Shown: in pieces, positions 31,983-39,915 of the stretch
How positions within the stretch are numbered: the first letter of the stretch is position 1
How the letters are laid out: the number at the start of each line of letters is the position of its first letter
From: a virus
Reading direction: 5' to 3' (one strand)
DNA: 64,000 nt
IMG/VR virus record: IMGVR_UViG_3300046011_005443
Coordinates: 39,121 to 103,120 of that record
Program-made: the position numbers and the translations under genes
Notes under the pieces: model-generated
What the model saw: only the letters and a program-made list of their open reading frames with translations
What the model was told of the DNA's origin: nothing
Database searches by the model: none

Positions 31983-33569
31983 ATGTCAAAATCCTTAGAC
32001 GGCAATCTAATTAAGAAAGCCCATGCACAGATACGCTATAATCTCGACGAAGTCAAGCATCTAGAAGCTTGTATGGATCCAGTAACCGGTCCGCTATACT
32101 TTGCTAAAAACTTTATCAAGATACAACACCCTACTAGAGGATCAATACCATTTGAGCCCTACGGGTTTCAAGAATTGTTGATTGACGCATATCACACAAA
32201 CAAAGAATGCATAGCCATGTTGCCGCGCCAGATGGGTAAGACTACATGTGCAGTGGCATACCTGTTGTGGTATACACAGTTTATGCCAGATGTGCAGGTA
32301 TTGATAGCGGCACACAAGTATGAAGGTGCTCGAGACATCATGGATCGTTATAGATACGCCTATGAAAATTTACCCGACTTTATTCGAGCTGGAGTGTATT
32401 CATACAACAGAAACACCATTGAATACGACAACGGATCACGTATACAAGCAACTACTACCACAGAAAACACAGGTCGTGGTAAATCTCTTTCTCTAATCTA
32501 TTGCGATGAGTTTGCATTCGTGCAGCCGCCGGAAAAAGCCAAAGAATTCTGGACAGCATTATCACCTACGCTGGCCACAGGCGGTAAAGCTATTATCACA
32601 TCAACTCCTAACAGTGACGAAGATCAATTTGCTATGATTTGGTTAGAAGCCAACAAACGGTTTGACGACTTCGGCAATGAAACTAAACTAGGAGTCAACG
32701 GTTTCTTCCCCTTCTTCGCACACTGGAAGGAACATCCAGACAGGGATGACGAGTGGGCTAGATTAGAACGTGCCAAGATTGGCGAAGAACGGTTCCGTAG
32801 AGAGTTTGAATGCGAGTTCTTGATCTATGACGAAACTTTAATCAACTCTGTGAAGTTGGTTGAACTTGCAGGTTCAGACCCTATGATGAACATGGGGCAG
32901 ACTCGTTGGTATAAAGATATAAATCCCAAAGCCACATATCTAATAGCTTTAGATCCCAGCCTAGGCACAGGTGGTGACTACGGAGCCATCCAAGTCTACG
33001 AAATGCCTGAAATGATACAAGTAGCAGAGTGGCATCACAATACCACGCCTGTGCAGCAACAGGTCAGAGTCTTGAGAGAAATACTAAAATACATACATGA
33101 CAGAGGCGAAGAACGAGGCGGTGCACCTATCATGTATTACAGTGTTGAAAATAATACAATAGGTGAATCTGCTCTGATAGTTATCAACGATATAGGCGAA
33201 GAAAACTTTCATGGACTGTTTCTTAGTGAGCCCATCCGCAAAGGACACATACGCAAGTTCCGTAAAGGATTTAATACCACGCACAGAAGTAAAATATCTG
33301 CTTGCAGTCAACTAAAAAACATGATCGAAAATCACAAGATGACTATCAACAGCAAACCGTTGATATCTGAGCTAAAAACATATATTGCTTCAGGGCTGGG
33401 TTTTAAAGCCAAGAGTGGAGAACATGACGATTTAGTCAGTTCAACACTGTTAATCATGCGCATGGCAGATGTGTTAGCGGACTGGGATCCGCAGATCTAC
33501 GATAAAATGACAGAAAAAATCACCGATGAATCCATGCCTATGCCGATCTTTGTCAGTATGGGTCTTTGA
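31983..33569 (+). CDS. 17: Terminase large subunit gp17
   Basis: 528 residues (T4: 610). The ATPase half has Walker A 'LPRQMGKTT' at residues 80-88, Walker B 'LIYCDEFAF' near 171-178 and motif III 'ITSTPN' near 206. The RNase H-like nuclease half has 'ALDPSLGTGGDYGA' (D near 323) and 'EHDDLVSS' near 480. It cuts concatemeric DNA and pumps it through the portal. It starts five bases after a late element without a ribosome site. Confidence 0.95.
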   Translation: MSKSLDGNLIKKAHAQIRYNLDEVKHLEACMDPVTGPLYFAKNFIKIQHPTRGSIPFEPYGFQELLIDAYHTNKECIAMLPRQMGKTTCAVAYLLWYTQFMPDVQVLIAAHKYEGARDIMDRYRYAYENLPDFIRAGVYSYNRNTIEYDNGSRIQATTTTENTGRGKSLSLIYCDEFAFVQPPEKAKEFWTALSPTLATGGKAIITSTPNSDEDQFAMIWLEANKRFDDFGNETKLGVNGFFPFFAHWKEHPDRDDEWARLERAKIGEERFRREFECEFLIYDETLINSVKLVELAGSDPMMNMGQTRWYKDINPKATYLIALDPSLGTGGDYGAIQVYEMPEMIQVAEWHHNTTPVQQQVRVLREILKYIHDRGEERGGAPIMYYSVENNTIGESALIVINDIGEENFHGLFLSEPIRKGHIRKFRKGFNTTHRSKISACSQLKNMIENHKMTINSKPLISELKTYIASGLGFKAKSGEHDDLVSSTLLIMRMADVLADWDPQIYDKMTEKITDESMPMPIFVSMGL

Positions 33570-33575
33570 TAAATA
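33568..33575 (+). promoter_or_regulatory. Late promoter element, leaderless geometry
   Basis: GATAAATA overlaps the gp17 stop codon (TGATAAATA); TACTT and then ATG 33581 follow. Confidence 0.7.
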
Positions 33576-33580
33576 TACTT

Positions 33581-35473
33581 ATGGACGCAACAAACAACAT
33601 AGCCACCGATTTATTCTACAAAGTACGCAGCCGCTTCTCTGGGCTGAAATTAGGTGCCGAAACCGGTGAGATAACCATCAATCCGGAACAGGCAAGATTC
33701 TTTGATTTTGACTACACAGAAGGCCAGAATCCCATAGGGCATGTCAGCATCAGTCTTGCTGAACCCAACTCCATGAAAGTGTATTTTTCCAATGGAATTA
33801 CCGAAGGCATGGATGATGGACAAAAAACAAATTGGTACGGATTCTTAAAAGAACTGCGTCAATTTGCCAAACGCAGATTATTGAGTTTTGACACCAGAGA
33901 CATTGCCAAAGACAATCTTGACAAACGAGATTATCAATTCCTTAGTCAGAACGCACAACCTAAACCACAGACAAATACGATACAAAAACCAGTTGGAGAA
34001 AGCACAATGAGTGAAAACATAATGAGCGAAAGCTCAATGTATGGTAGCAAAACAATGAGCTATCAAAAATTAATGGACACACGTTTGATCATTAAACATA
34101 ATCAAGCAGTGATGGATGACACACAACCAGGTTCTAGAACCAGAAATATCGGTGCCTTGTTTGTAGAAAATCAAGACGGTGAAAGATTCAAATATCCATT
34201 TATTCATCTAGCTGGTGCTAGAGCCATGCAGCGCCATGTGGCCAATGGCGGCCTGCCTTACGATGATCTAGGCAAAAGTATTACGCAAATGAGCGAAGAA
34301 ATTGCACAGTTGAAAAGTTTTGGTAACTATGTGGTCCGTAACGATCTAATGAATTCCGAAACCAACTCAGTGGTCGAAAGAAGCACAGAATATCTAAATC
34401 ATCTTAGAGAACAGATCAAGGCATTGAGCAAACAAAGTCACTACGAGGCTTACAGAGAATCATTCCAGGCAAACCCCAACGAGGAAATACCTCAAGACGT
34501 GGTAGAAGATTTTAAACAAAAATTCACAGTCAGATCGTTTAAAGAAGATATTGCAACTGTGTTTCCGGTCTTATACAGACTAATGAAAGAAGGAAGCACT
34601 ATAGGCTATGACGACATAGTCGCTATGACACAAGAAGAAATCAACAACGAAGACCTTACAGTTGAAACAGAAGACAATGACCCATTTGCTCAATTTGAAA
34701 ATTGGGTAATGGCACTAGGCGAAGAAAGTGCGGTAACCAGTGAAGATCCTGAAGAGCAGGCAGCAGCATTACAGGGACTACAAGAACTTGTAGGACAACA
34801 CTTCCCAGCAGGTGTCGATGGAACCAACGCCATTGAAAGTCTTAAAGGATTAATCGAAGATCCAGAATTGTATAAAAGAATCAAAGAACAGGCAGCACAA
34901 GATCCAGATGCATGTGTAAGACCATTGGTCAAAGATTGGTTGGAATTCAATGCACCTGAAACACTAGAACAGTTGGATTTTGGCGATATGGTAGATGACC
35001 CGGAAGCGACCCAGGGAGTTGATCAAACTGCTCCGGAAGCGGAACCAGCACCAGTTGATCCAGCGGCAGCGGTTGCGCCTGCACAAGAGCCATTGCCGCG
35101 AGAAGCTGTGGATCCCGACAATCCAAGAGACTACGAAAGACCAGCAGTAGATAGAAAAAAAGCAGGCCAGTCACCGTTAACTATGAAAGATGTAGAATAC
35201 AAAGACGACAAACCCAAACGTGATTTTGAAAAGAGAAAAGAAAGATTAAACACCGAAGAGTTAGCAGAGTTTATCACATCATTTTATGATCGTGACACAG
35301 GCACATTTCCCAAAGGCCCAGAAGGTGTTGCTATTATGGTAGGCAAGAAGTTTGGCGAACAGGCAGAACAAGTTGCTCGTAAATTTGTAGAACGTATGGC
35401 ACCACAGCAGAGTACCGATCAAAATCCAGAACTTCAAGAACTATCACGCATTAGAGAATTAGCAGGCTATTAA
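33581..35473 (+). CDS. Large acidic protein of unknown function downstream of terminase
   Basis: 630 residues from ATG 33581; a TTG at 33566 inside gp17 is a less likely start because the late element lies between. Residues 1-125 ('FYKVRSRFSGLKLGAETG') look ordered. The middle is helical. Residues about 465-540 are a Pro/Ala/Glu linker and the C-terminus ends 'PELQELSRIRELAGY', a motif I have seen at the ends of proteins in marine T4-like phages. No enzyme signature. A virion or scaffold-related role is guessed from its place and its late element. Confidence 0.55.
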   Translation: MDATNNIATDLFYKVRSRFSGLKLGAETGEITINPEQARFFDFDYTEGQNPIGHVSISLAEPNSMKVYFSNGITEGMDDGQKTNWYGFLKELRQFAKRRLLSFDTRDIAKDNLDKRDYQFLSQNAQPKPQTNTIQKPVGESTMSENIMSESSMYGSKTMSYQKLMDTRLIIKHNQAVMDDTQPGSRTRNIGALFVENQDGERFKYPFIHLAGARAMQRHVANGGLPYDDLGKSITQMSEEIAQLKSFGNYVVRNDLMNSETNSVVERSTEYLNHLREQIKALSKQSHYEAYRESFQANPNEEIPQDVVEDFKQKFTVRSFKEDIATVFPVLYRLMKEGSTIGYDDIVAMTQEEINNEDLTVETEDNDPFAQFENWVMALGEESAVTSEDPEEQAAALQGLQELVGQHFPAGVDGTNAIESLKGLIEDPELYKRIKEQAAQDPDACVRPLVKDWLEFNAPETLEQLDFGDMVDDPEATQGVDQTAPEAEPAPVDPAAAVAPAQEPLPREAVDPDNPRDYERPAVDRKKAGQSPLTMKDVEYKDDKPKRDFEKRKERLNTEELAEFITSFYDRDTGTFPKGPEGVAIMVGKKFGEQAEQVARKFVERMAPQQSTDQNPELQELSRIRELAGY

Positions 35474-35494
35474 AAGTTTCGTCGCAGTTAGATT

Positions 35495-35519
35495 GGGCAC
35501 TTAGGTGCCCTTTCTTTTT
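35495..35519 (+). terminator. Intrinsic terminator
   Basis: Stem GGGCAC / GTGCCC with loop TTAG and tail TTTCTTTTT, 20 bases after the preceding stop codon. The following 105 bases up to 35625 hold no gene; a weak TATATATAC (-10-like) and an AAAGGAAAC ribosome site are the only visible signals. Confidence 0.85.
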
Positions 35520-35625
35520 GGCGAAATGAAATCAAACTTTTATGTAAACGTTTAGTCTTATTAAAGCGTTATATATATACGTAGGGAATATTCTTTGCGT
35601 AAAACAACCTAAAGGAAACTTTAAA

Positions 35626-35823
35626 ATGAAATCAGTAATCGCAATCATTGTATCAGCATTTGCAGTATCAGCATTTGCACAAGCACCTGCTGCACCTGCT
35701 AAGAAAGAAGAAGCTAAACCAGCTGCATCTGCTCCTGCAAAGGCAGCAACGCCTGCAAAAAGTGAACCTGCTAAGAAAGAGCCAGCTAAAGCAGACGCAA
35801 AAGCCGCTACTCCAGCGAAGTAA
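35626..35823 (+). CDS. Small secreted Ala/Pro/Lys-rich protein (host-like)
   Basis: 65 residues behind AAAGGAAAC. A clear Sec signal peptide: K2, hydrophobic residues 4-14, and A-F-A|Q cleavage after residue 18. The mature part consists almost wholly of A, P, K, E, D and S with repeats of APAK and KKEPAK. Short exported proteins of this type are frequent, as I recall, in Burkholderiales and Methylophilales. It is bounded by terminators. A role in the periplasm is inferred. It may instead be read through into the downstream frame by +1 frameshifting (see the next entry). Confidence 0.6.
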   Translation: MKSVIAIIVSAFAVSAFAQAPAAPAKKEEAKPAASAPAKAATPAKSEPAKKEPAKADAKAATPAK

Positions 35824-35998
35824 TTTCGGGTTAGACGATAGTGACTTCGTTGTTGATGATGAAGTCACATTTGGTCGTAATCTAAAGGCTCGAGACTTTG
35901 GTAAGGTAGTTGATGATGACTTATCAGAGTATGTAAAATTTAGATTATGGCTAGCTAGGCAACGAGCCATGGCAGCATATAAGAAAAAGTGGGCCTGA
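35822..35998 (+). pseudogene. Orphan 3' coding segment without a start codon (frame +1 to the secreted protein)
   Basis: Beginning within the stop codon of the 35626 gene but shifted +1, 58 codons encode an acidic peptide ending 'VKFRLWLARQRAMAAYKKKW'. This ending resembles small conserved proteins of T4-like cyanophages (D-D-L-x-x-x-V-x-x-R-L-x-x-A-R-x-x-A). No ATG, GTG or TTG occurs in frame after 35822. The open frame continues upstream only as an L/Q/H-rich shadow of the secreted gene, from ATG 35648. Possibilities are a gene truncated by the neighbour's insertion, a programmed +1 shift at AAG-TAA, or an assembly indel. Confidence 0.5.
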
Positions 35999-36012
35999 CC
36001 CGCTTTTTCTTT
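35984..36012 (+). terminator. Intrinsic terminator overlapping a stop codon
   Basis: AAAAAGTGGG / CCCGCTTTTT (one G-U pair) with loop CCTGA that contains the stop TGA, followed by CTTTT. Confidence 0.8.
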
Positions 36013-36046
36013 TGGTAAGATAAATCAAAAAATACGTAGATAATCG

Positions 36047-36075
36047 TTGACCTTGATAAATAAAAAGCGCATAAT
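36047..36075 (+). promoter_or_regulatory. Sigma-70 promoter overlapping a late-type element (gp32)
   Basis: TTGACC (36047-36052), 17 bases, CATAAT (36070-36075). A GATAAATA (36055-36062) lies within the spacer, so the same region could serve both early host-type and late phage-type transcription. A 57-base leader with AAGGAGG precedes the gene. Confidence 0.65.
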
Positions 36076-36132
36076 AAAACATGTGCATAAGGCATATAAA
36101 CATTTTAGGCATAACACAAGGAGGCATTTAAA

Positions 36133-37101
36133 ATGGCAACATTATCAGAAATCCGTGCTAAACTTCAAGAAGCACAATCAAAGTCCACAGGACAATCCAC
36201 TGGCGGTGGAGACAACGCAATTTACCCACACTGGAATATGCAAGAAGGCAAAGAAGCCGTTGTACGTTTCTTACCTGATGGCAATCCTAACAACACATTC
36301 TTCTGGGTAGAACGTGCGATGATCAAATTGCCATTCGCTGGCATCAAAGGTGAAACAGACAGCAGAGCAGTGCAGGTACAAGTTCCCTGTGTGGAAATGT
36401 ATAACGACGGCACAGCATGTCCAATCCTATCAGAAGTGCGTGGTTGGTTTAAAGATAAATCATTGGAAGAAATGGGTCGTAAATATTGGAAAAAGCGTTC
36501 ATACATTTTCCAAGGCTTTGTGGTTGAAGATCCACTCAAGGAAGATAAACTTCCAGACAACCCTATCCGTAGATTTATTATCGGACCTCAGATCTATGCT
36601 ATCATCCGTTCAGCGTTGATGGATCCGGAATTGGATGAGTTGCCAACAGACTATCTGAAAGGTCTCGACTTCCGTATTGCCAAGACATCAAAAGGTGGCT
36701 TTGCTGACTACTCTACATCAAAGTGGAGCCGACGTGAGCGTTCACTGACAGATGTTGAATCAGCGGCAGTAGAGTCACATGGTCTTTTTGATCTCAGCGG
36801 CTTCTTGCCAAAGAAACCCACTGATGTTGAACTTAAAGTCATGAAAGAAATGTTTGAAGCTTCTGTAGATGGTGAAGCCTATGACATGGAACGTTGGGGA
36901 CAATATTTTAAACCAGCAGGCATGAGCCAAGCCACTGGTGATCCTAATAGACCAACGGCTGTTGCTGCTCCTATTGCAGATGCAGATGACGAACCAGCTC
37001 CTGTAGTTAAGGCCGCTCCAGCAGCCGCTCCGGCAGCTTCAACAGAATCTGCTAGTCGTGCGCAAGACATTCTTGCCATGATTCGCAATCGTCAGAAGTA
37101 A
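36133..37101 (+). CDS. 32: Single-stranded DNA-binding protein gp32
   Basis: 322 residues (T4: 301) behind the strongest ribosome site in the window, AAGGAGG. The basic N-terminal LAST-like region, the core 'AVVRFLPDGNPNNTFFWVER', 'YWKKRSYIFQGFVVEDPL', 'IIGPQIYAII' and 'DFRIAKTSKGGFADY' match gp32 of T4-like phages. An acidic, Ala/Pro-rich linker leads to a C-terminal helix, as needed to recruit UvsY and polymerase. Of the T4 zinc ligands (H, C, C, C) only C86 and C96 are apparent, so the metal site is altered or absent. It is flanked by its own promoter and terminator. Confidence 0.92.
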   Translation: MATLSEIRAKLQEAQSKSTGQSTGGGDNAIYPHWNMQEGKEAVVRFLPDGNPNNTFFWVERAMIKLPFAGIKGETDSRAVQVQVPCVEMYNDGTACPILSEVRGWFKDKSLEEMGRKYWKKRSYIFQGFVVEDPLKEDKLPDNPIRRFIIGPQIYAIIRSALMDPELDELPTDYLKGLDFRIAKTSKGGFADYSTSKWSRRERSLTDVESAAVESHGLFDLSGFLPKKPTDVELKVMKEMFEASVDGEAYDMERWGQYFKPAGMSQATGDPNRPTAVAAPIADADDEPAPVVKAAPAAAPAASTESASRAQDILAMIRNRQK

Positions 37102-37114
37102 TTAGACTAAACAT

Positions 37115-37143
37115 AGAGTGCGAGGCAATCTCGCACTCTCTTT
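37115..37143 (+). terminator. Intrinsic terminator after gp32
   Basis: Ten-base stem AGAGTGCGAG / CTCGCACTCT with loop GCAAT and a short T-rich tail. Confidence 0.85.
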
Positions 37144-37162
37144 CATTTCTAGGAAAATAATA

Positions 37163-37354
37163 ATGGCAAAACTAACTAAATTAACAAAAGTGAGCGAATC
37201 AATCACGATCAATCGTTATGATAATGCTTGGATGGTTGAAATTAGCGGGCGTGATAAAAAAGAAGAATGGAAGAATTCTAAAACAGTCTGCAACACAGAA
37301 GAAGAATTAATTGCGTTAATCAAAGAATACAACGCAATGGACCTGGACAATTAA
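37163..37354 (+). CDS. Small conserved protein between gp32 and UvsX
   Basis: 63 residues from ATG 37163, preceded by AGGAAAA. The sequence has an N-terminal Lys/Thr-rich strand then 'YDNAWMVEISGRDKKEEWKN' and an acidic C-terminal helix. It lies one base from UvsX, so the two are probably co-translated. Similar short genes stand before uvsX in marine T4-like phages, but I know of no function. Confidence 0.65.
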   Translation: MAKLTKLTKVSESITINRYDNAWMVEISGRDKKEEWKNSKTVCNTEEELIALIKEYNAMDLDN

Positions 37355-37355
37355 T

Positions 37356-38435
37356 ATGGCAAAAGCATTTGATATTTCTAAATTTAGAAAGTCAATTACT
37401 AAATCTATTGACGGTTTAAGTATTGGCTTTAACGACCCAACTGATTGGGTCAGTACAAACAACTATGCATTAAATTATCTTATTAGCGGAGACTTTAAAC
37501 GTGGTATTCCGCTAGGTAAAGTTACAGTATTTGCAGGCGAAAGTGGCGCAGGTAAGAGTTTTATCTGTTCAGGCAATCTAGTTAAGAATGCACAAGCACA
37601 AGGTATCTTTCCGATCTTGATTGATACAGAAAATGCGCTTGACGAGAAATGGTTACACGCACTTGAAGTTGATACAAGTCCAGATAAGTTGTTGAAACTT
37701 AACATGGCCATGATTGACGATGTGGCAAAAACTATTACAGAATTTGTTGCAGAATACAAGACAATGCCAGAAGACGAGCGTCCTAAAGTATTGTTCATCA
37801 TTGACAGTCTTGGAATGTTACTGACTCCCACTGATGTTAACCAGTTTCAAGCCGGGGATCTCAAAGGTGACATGGGCCGTAAACCTAAAGCACTCACAGC
37901 ACTGGTTCGTAATTGTGTAAACATGTTTGGTAGTCTAGGTATTGGTCTAGTCGCAACCAATCACACATACGCAAGCCAAGACATGTTTGATCCAGACGAC
38001 AAGATCAGTGGCGGTCAAGGCTTTATCTACGCCAGTTCAATCGTGGTTGCCATGCGTAAATTGAAACTGAAACTCGATGCTGATGGCAACAAGACCACAA
38101 CTGTGCAAGGTATTCGTGCTGCTTGTAAGATCATGAAAACTCGTTATGCAAAGCCGTTTGAAAGTGTGCAGGTCGAGATTCCTTATGAAACAGGTATGAG
38201 TCCATATAGTGGATTAGTCGACCTGTTCGAAGCCAAAGGCATGCTCAAGAAAGAAGGTAACAGCCTTGTCTACACTACCAAAGACGGCGAGATCATCAAG
38301 CAGTTCCGCAAGGCTTGGGAACGTAATGAGAAAGACGGCCTAGACATTGCCATGGAAGATATTTCCAAACATGGTGAAATTTCCACATCTGAGATAACTA
38401 CTACAGTTGAACCAGACTTGGAGGAAGCACAATGA
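37356..38435 (+). CDS. uvsX: RecA-like recombinase UvsX
   Basis: 359 residues (T4: 391). Walker A 'GESGAGKS' near residues 60-67, 'ILIDTENAL' near 88-96, Walker B 'VLFIIDSLGML' near 147-157 and 'GLVATNHTY' near 200-208 match UvsX. It forms presynaptic filaments for recombination-dependent replication and repair. UvsY, its mediator, is encoded two genes downstream and gp32 upstream, forming the complete recombination set. The stop overlaps the next start by four bases. Confidence 0.95.
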   Translation: MAKAFDISKFRKSITKSIDGLSIGFNDPTDWVSTNNYALNYLISGDFKRGIPLGKVTVFAGESGAGKSFICSGNLVKNAQAQGIFPILIDTENALDEKWLHALEVDTSPDKLLKLNMAMIDDVAKTITEFVAEYKTMPEDERPKVLFIIDSLGMLLTPTDVNQFQAGDLKGDMGRKPKALTALVRNCVNMFGSLGIGLVATNHTYASQDMFDPDDKISGGQGFIYASSIVVAMRKLKLKLDADGNKTTTVQGIRAACKIMKTRYAKPFESVQVEIPYETGMSPYSGLVDLFEAKGMLKKEGNSLVYTTKDGEIIKQFRKAWERNEKDGLDIAMEDISKHGEISTSEITTTVEPDLEEAQ

Positions 38436-38665
38436 AAGAAGATTTAATCGCTGACCTGTGGCACGTGGTAATTGGACATATTCCTGAAAAACAAAGACCG
38501 GATGTGGCCACTGATTTTGTAAACACATTGCTTGACTACGGTATCAAAGAAAGTGTGTTAGACAGTTTGCAAGGAGTAGATCCTTTTCTTGACGAAGCTA
38601 TCACATACGCCATCGACGGTGAAGAGATCGAAGAAGATGTAGACAGCTACGACGAAGAGGAATAA
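38432..38665 (+). CDS. Small acidic protein between UvsX and UvsY
   Basis: 77 residues, ATGA overlap with uvsX. The N-terminal half (LWHVVIGHIPEKQRPDVATD) is helical and the last 20 residues are nearly all acidic. It is one base from uvsY. The constant neighbours suggest a role with the recombination proteins, but no domain is recognisable. Confidence 0.65.
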   Translation: MKEDLIADLWHVVIGHIPEKQRPDVATDFVNTLLDYGIKESVLDSLQGVDPFLDEAITYAIDGEEIEEDVDSYDEEE

Positions 38666-39121
38666 ATGAATTGGTACGACAAGGTTAGTAAAGATATAAG
38701 CAACATTCCAGATGCTGCGGCCTATTATGAAGCTGAGTTAATCGAAGCAAAACAAGATGTCCGCATAGCGGGTAACATCGAGAAGGCAAGTTCGCAGATG
38801 CCCGGCATTGTGGAAGAACGCTTTAATCAACTTCAAGAAATTGAAGGTATCCTTGAATACTTAAATATTGAACTTCGTAGACTTCGCAGTCAACATTTTC
38901 GCAAGTATCTCGAAAATTATCAACGAGCTTTATCTTCAAGGGACTGTGAAAAGTTCGTTGAAGGTGAAGCTGACGTTGTAGACTTTGAAAAAATTATCAA
39001 CGATTTCGCTCTTCTACGCAACAAATGGCTGGGCATTATCAAAGCACTTGACCAAAAACAATGGCATCTCAGCAACATTGTTAAACTACGAGTATCTGGA
39101 CTAGAAGACGCCAGTCTTTAA
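38666..39121 (+). CDS. uvsY: Recombination mediator UvsY
   Basis: 151 residues (T4: 137). All-helical with 'YYEAELIEAKQDVRIAGNIE' and 'MPGIVEERFNQLQEIEGILE', then an acidic middle and 'LRNKWLGIIKALDQKQWHLS'. This mirrors T4 UvsY, whose heptamer loads UvsX onto gp32-coated DNA. Assignment rests on fold-like pattern plus the uvsX-x-uvsY order. Confidence 0.8.
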   Translation: MNWYDKVSKDISNIPDAAAYYEAELIEAKQDVRIAGNIEKASSQMPGIVEERFNQLQEIEGILEYLNIELRRLRSQHFRKYLENYQRALSSRDCEKFVEGEADVVDFEKIINDFALLRNKWLGIIKALDQKQWHLSNIVKLRVSGLEDASL

Positions 39122-39137
39122 ATACTAGATAATATAC

Positions 39138-39153
39138 GCAGATAAATATCTGC
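39138..39153 (+). promoter_or_regulatory. Late promoter element inside a perfect inverted repeat
   Basis: GCAGATAAATATCTGC is a 16-base perfect palindrome containing GATAAATA at 39141-39148. ATG follows immediately at 39154, five bases after the element, giving the leaderless geometry. The repeat would form a hairpin only if transcribed from upstream. Confidence 0.65.
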
Positions 39154-39915
39154 ATGAAAATCGTTTTAATTACTGGTGGATTTGATCCCCTACATTCCGG
39201 GCACATTGCCTACTTCAAAGCTGCAAAAACTCTAGGAGACATGTTAATTGTTGGATTAAATTCTGACGATTGGCTTGTCCGTAAAAAAGGCGCGGCCTTT
39301 ATGCCGTGGAACGAACGACTGTGCATCATCAATAATCTATCGATGGTTGACGAAGTTTATACCTTTAATGACGATGACGGATCAGCAAAACATTTTATTC
39401 AACAAGTGCGAGCACATTATCCCGATGCCAAACTGATATTTGCCAATGGCGGCGATAGGACCAAAGATAACATTCCAGAGATGGATGTTGTAGATTCCAA
39501 TTTGTCATTTGTATTTGGTGTGGGCGGCGAAAATAAAATGAATTCTAGTTCGTGGATTCTTCAAGAATGGAAGGCTCCTAAGACCGGTAGGGCCTGGGGA
39601 TACTATCGTGTCTTGCATGAACAAGGTCAAGAAGTCAAAGTCAAAGAACTTACGGTATTACCTAAAACCTGTCTCAGCATGCAACGCCATCAAAATCGAG
39701 CAGAACATTGGTTCGTGTCTGAAGGCATCGCTACAGTCTATACTGTTGACCAATCTACAGACATGGATCTGCTAGGTGAATTTACTCGATTTCAACATAT
39801 ACACATCAACAAGCATCAATGGCATAAGTTATGCAACGAAACCGATCAGCCTCTGAAAGTTGTAGAAATACAATACGGAGATCAGTGCATAGAAGAGGAT
39901 ATAGAAAGAAAATGA
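39154..39915 (+). CDS. Nucleotidyltransferase-cupin fusion (sugar-nucleotide enzyme)
   Basis: 253 residues. Residues 1-140 are a cytidylyltransferase-fold domain like the RfaE/HldE C-terminal part: 'LITGGFDPLHSGHIAYF' holds the H14-S-G-H17 motif, then 'VGLNSDDWLVRKKG' and 'MPWNERL'. Residues about 148-245 are a cupin like the C-terminal mannose-6-phosphate isomerase domain of ManC-type proteins: W-G-Y-Y, 'KELTVLPKTCLSMQRHQNRA'-EHW, then 'QHIHINKHQWHKL'. HldE joins this transferase to a kinase, and ManC joins this cupin to a different transferase, so the combination is unusual. It heads the glycan gene run (ATGA overlap with the next gene). Confidence 0.75.
   Translation: MKIVLITGGFDPLHSGHIAYFKAAKTLGDMLIVGLNSDDWLVRKKGAAFMPWNERLCIINNLSMVDEVYTFNDDDGSAKHFIQQVRAHYPDAKLIFANGGDRTKDNIPEMDVVDSNLSFVFGVGGENKMNSSSWILQEWKAPKTGRAWGYYRVLHEQGQEVKVKELTVLPKTCLSMQRHQNRAEHWFVSEGIATVYTVDQSTDMDLLGEFTRFQHIHINKHQWHKLCNETDQPLKVVEIQYGDQCIEEDIERK

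Noticed and set aside
35521-35625. Promoter for the secreted mini-protein
   Set aside because: Only a TATATATAC stretch and poor -35 matches were found, well below the other promoters, so it is not called.
35648-35821. Overlapping out-of-frame gene starting at ATG 35648
   Set aside because: The L/Q/H/K-rich sequence is what GCA/CCT/AAG repeats give when read out of frame. Only the part after 35821 looks like a real protein, and it is listed separately.
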